In this document: one piece after another, positions 6,937 to 7,109 of the stretch
How positions within the stretch are numbered: position 1 is the first letter of the stretch
Layout of the letters: every line of letters starts with the position of its first letter
From: Chitinophagaceae bacterium
Lineage (GTDB): Bacteria > Bacteroidota > Bacteroidia > Chitinophagales > Chitinophagaceae
Assembly (NCBI GenBank): GCA_020846105.1
Contig: JADLEN010000124.1
Coordinates: 1 to 7,109, forward strand
Length of the DNA stretch: 7,109 bases
Direction of reading: 5' to 3'
Translations under genes and position numbers: made by a program
Notes under the pieces: generated by a model
What the model was told of the DNA's origin: nothing
What the model saw: only the letters and a program-made list of their open reading frames with translations
Database searches by the model: none

Positions 6937-7109
6937 ATGGGCGGTGCTGTATGGGGTGGTATAGTGTTGGTGGCTATAGGCATGGGATGGGGATTTTTTA
7001 AAAAGTGGTCGTTTCGATGCTCGTGGGGGGCGTTTCGATGCTCGTGGGGGTCGTTTCGATGCTTGTGGGGGGCGTTTAGATGCTCATGGGGGTCGCTTAG
7101 ATGCTCATG
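6937..7109 (+). CDS. Doubtful small open frame: membrane-like segment followed by heptad repeats, runs off the window
   Basis: An open frame begins at the ATG at 6937 and is still open at the window end (57 full codons). It starts with MGGAVWGGIVLVAIGMGWGF, a plausible transmembrane helix, followed by FKKW and then heptads of the type SFRCSWG/AFRCSWG (five, the last incomplete) encoded by the 21-bp tandem repeat. The layout of a hydrophobic helix, a basic stop-transfer and a Cys/Trp/Arg heptad array is coherent for a small membrane protein. The sequence is strongly G-rich, however, so Gly, Val and Trp codons arise easily; a 21-bp repeat keeps frames open by arithmetic; the opposite strand is also open here; and no promoter is visible. 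I consider it more likely non-coding. Confidence 0.2.
   Translation, partial: MGGAVWGGIVLVAIGMGWGFFKKWSFRCSWGAFRCSWGSFRCLWGAFRCSWGSLRCS
7009..7109. repeat. 21-bp tandem repeat array, at least 4.8 copies, continues past the window
   Basis: Units start at 7009, 7030, 7051, 7072 and 7093 (the last has 17 of 21 bases). Each is one variable base, then CGTTTCGATGCTCGT, then five G. The first base alternates T, G, T, G, T, so the true period may be 42 bp and the G-runs alternate 6, 5, 6, 5. Units 4 and 5 share C-to-A at unit position 7 and G-to-A at position 15; unit 3 has C-to-T at position 14; unit 5 has T-to-C at position 4. There are no spacers, so it is not a CRISPR array. It lies about 180 bases upstream of the start of the minus-strand exported protein. 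Confidence 0.95.

Noticed and set aside
6564..7001. 145-codon plus-strand open frame antisense to the exported protein and its promoter
   Set aside because: It overlaps the signal-peptide end of a convincing minus-strand gene, shows no known motif, and ends before the tandem repeat.
7009..7109. CRISPR-like array
   Set aside because: The repeats are directly adjacent with no unique spacers, and no cas gene is present in the window.

Overview
The window looks like a piece of a Bacteroidota chromosome, probably of the Chitinophagaceae/Sphingobacteriia kind. The evidence is a large secreted protein with a C-terminal type IX secretion (T9SS) sorting domain, a signal peptide ending in the ATA-Q style common in this phylum, and sites resembling the Bacteroidota TAnnTTTG -7 promoter element. 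The left edge has a probable frameshift and the right edge lies inside a tandem repeat. Both fit a short contig cut at hard-to-assemble positions, although this cannot be proven from the window alone.

Layout: (1) 1-2934, plus strand: the 3' part of a multidomain cell-surface or secreted T9SS substrate. Its N-terminus and signal peptide are missing and the reading frame breaks at a TTTT run near base 24. (2) 3014-3679, plus: a DedA-family membrane protein. (3) 3698-5800, plus: a 700-residue two-domain oxidoreductase, with a zinc-ligand-poor MDR half fused to a Gfo/Idh/MocA half. It starts 18 bases after the DedA gene and is probably co-transcribed with it. (4) 5801-6097: a convergent intergenic region with a perfect 7-bp inverted repeat and no convincing gene. 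(5) 6098-6832, minus: an unidentified exported protein with two similar halves. (6) 6833-7109: the promoter region of that gene, then a G-rich stretch and an array of 21-bp tandem repeats that runs off the end.

How they may work together: DedA proteins are linked to recycling of the undecaprenyl-phosphate carrier lipid. The two-domain oxidoreductase belongs to a family usually found in surface-polysaccharide clusters. The DedA-oxidoreductase pair could therefore serve cell-envelope glycan synthesis, but this is inference from family knowledge and spacing. The T9SS protein and the minus-strand exported protein are envelope or secreted products with no demonstrated link to that pair.

I see no mobile element, CRISPR array, RNA gene or defence system. 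The parts most worth a second look are the 21-bp repeat array with its alternating first base and the small open frame leading into it, the extreme ATA-isoleucine bias of the oxidoreductase gene, and the broken 5' end of the T9SS gene.
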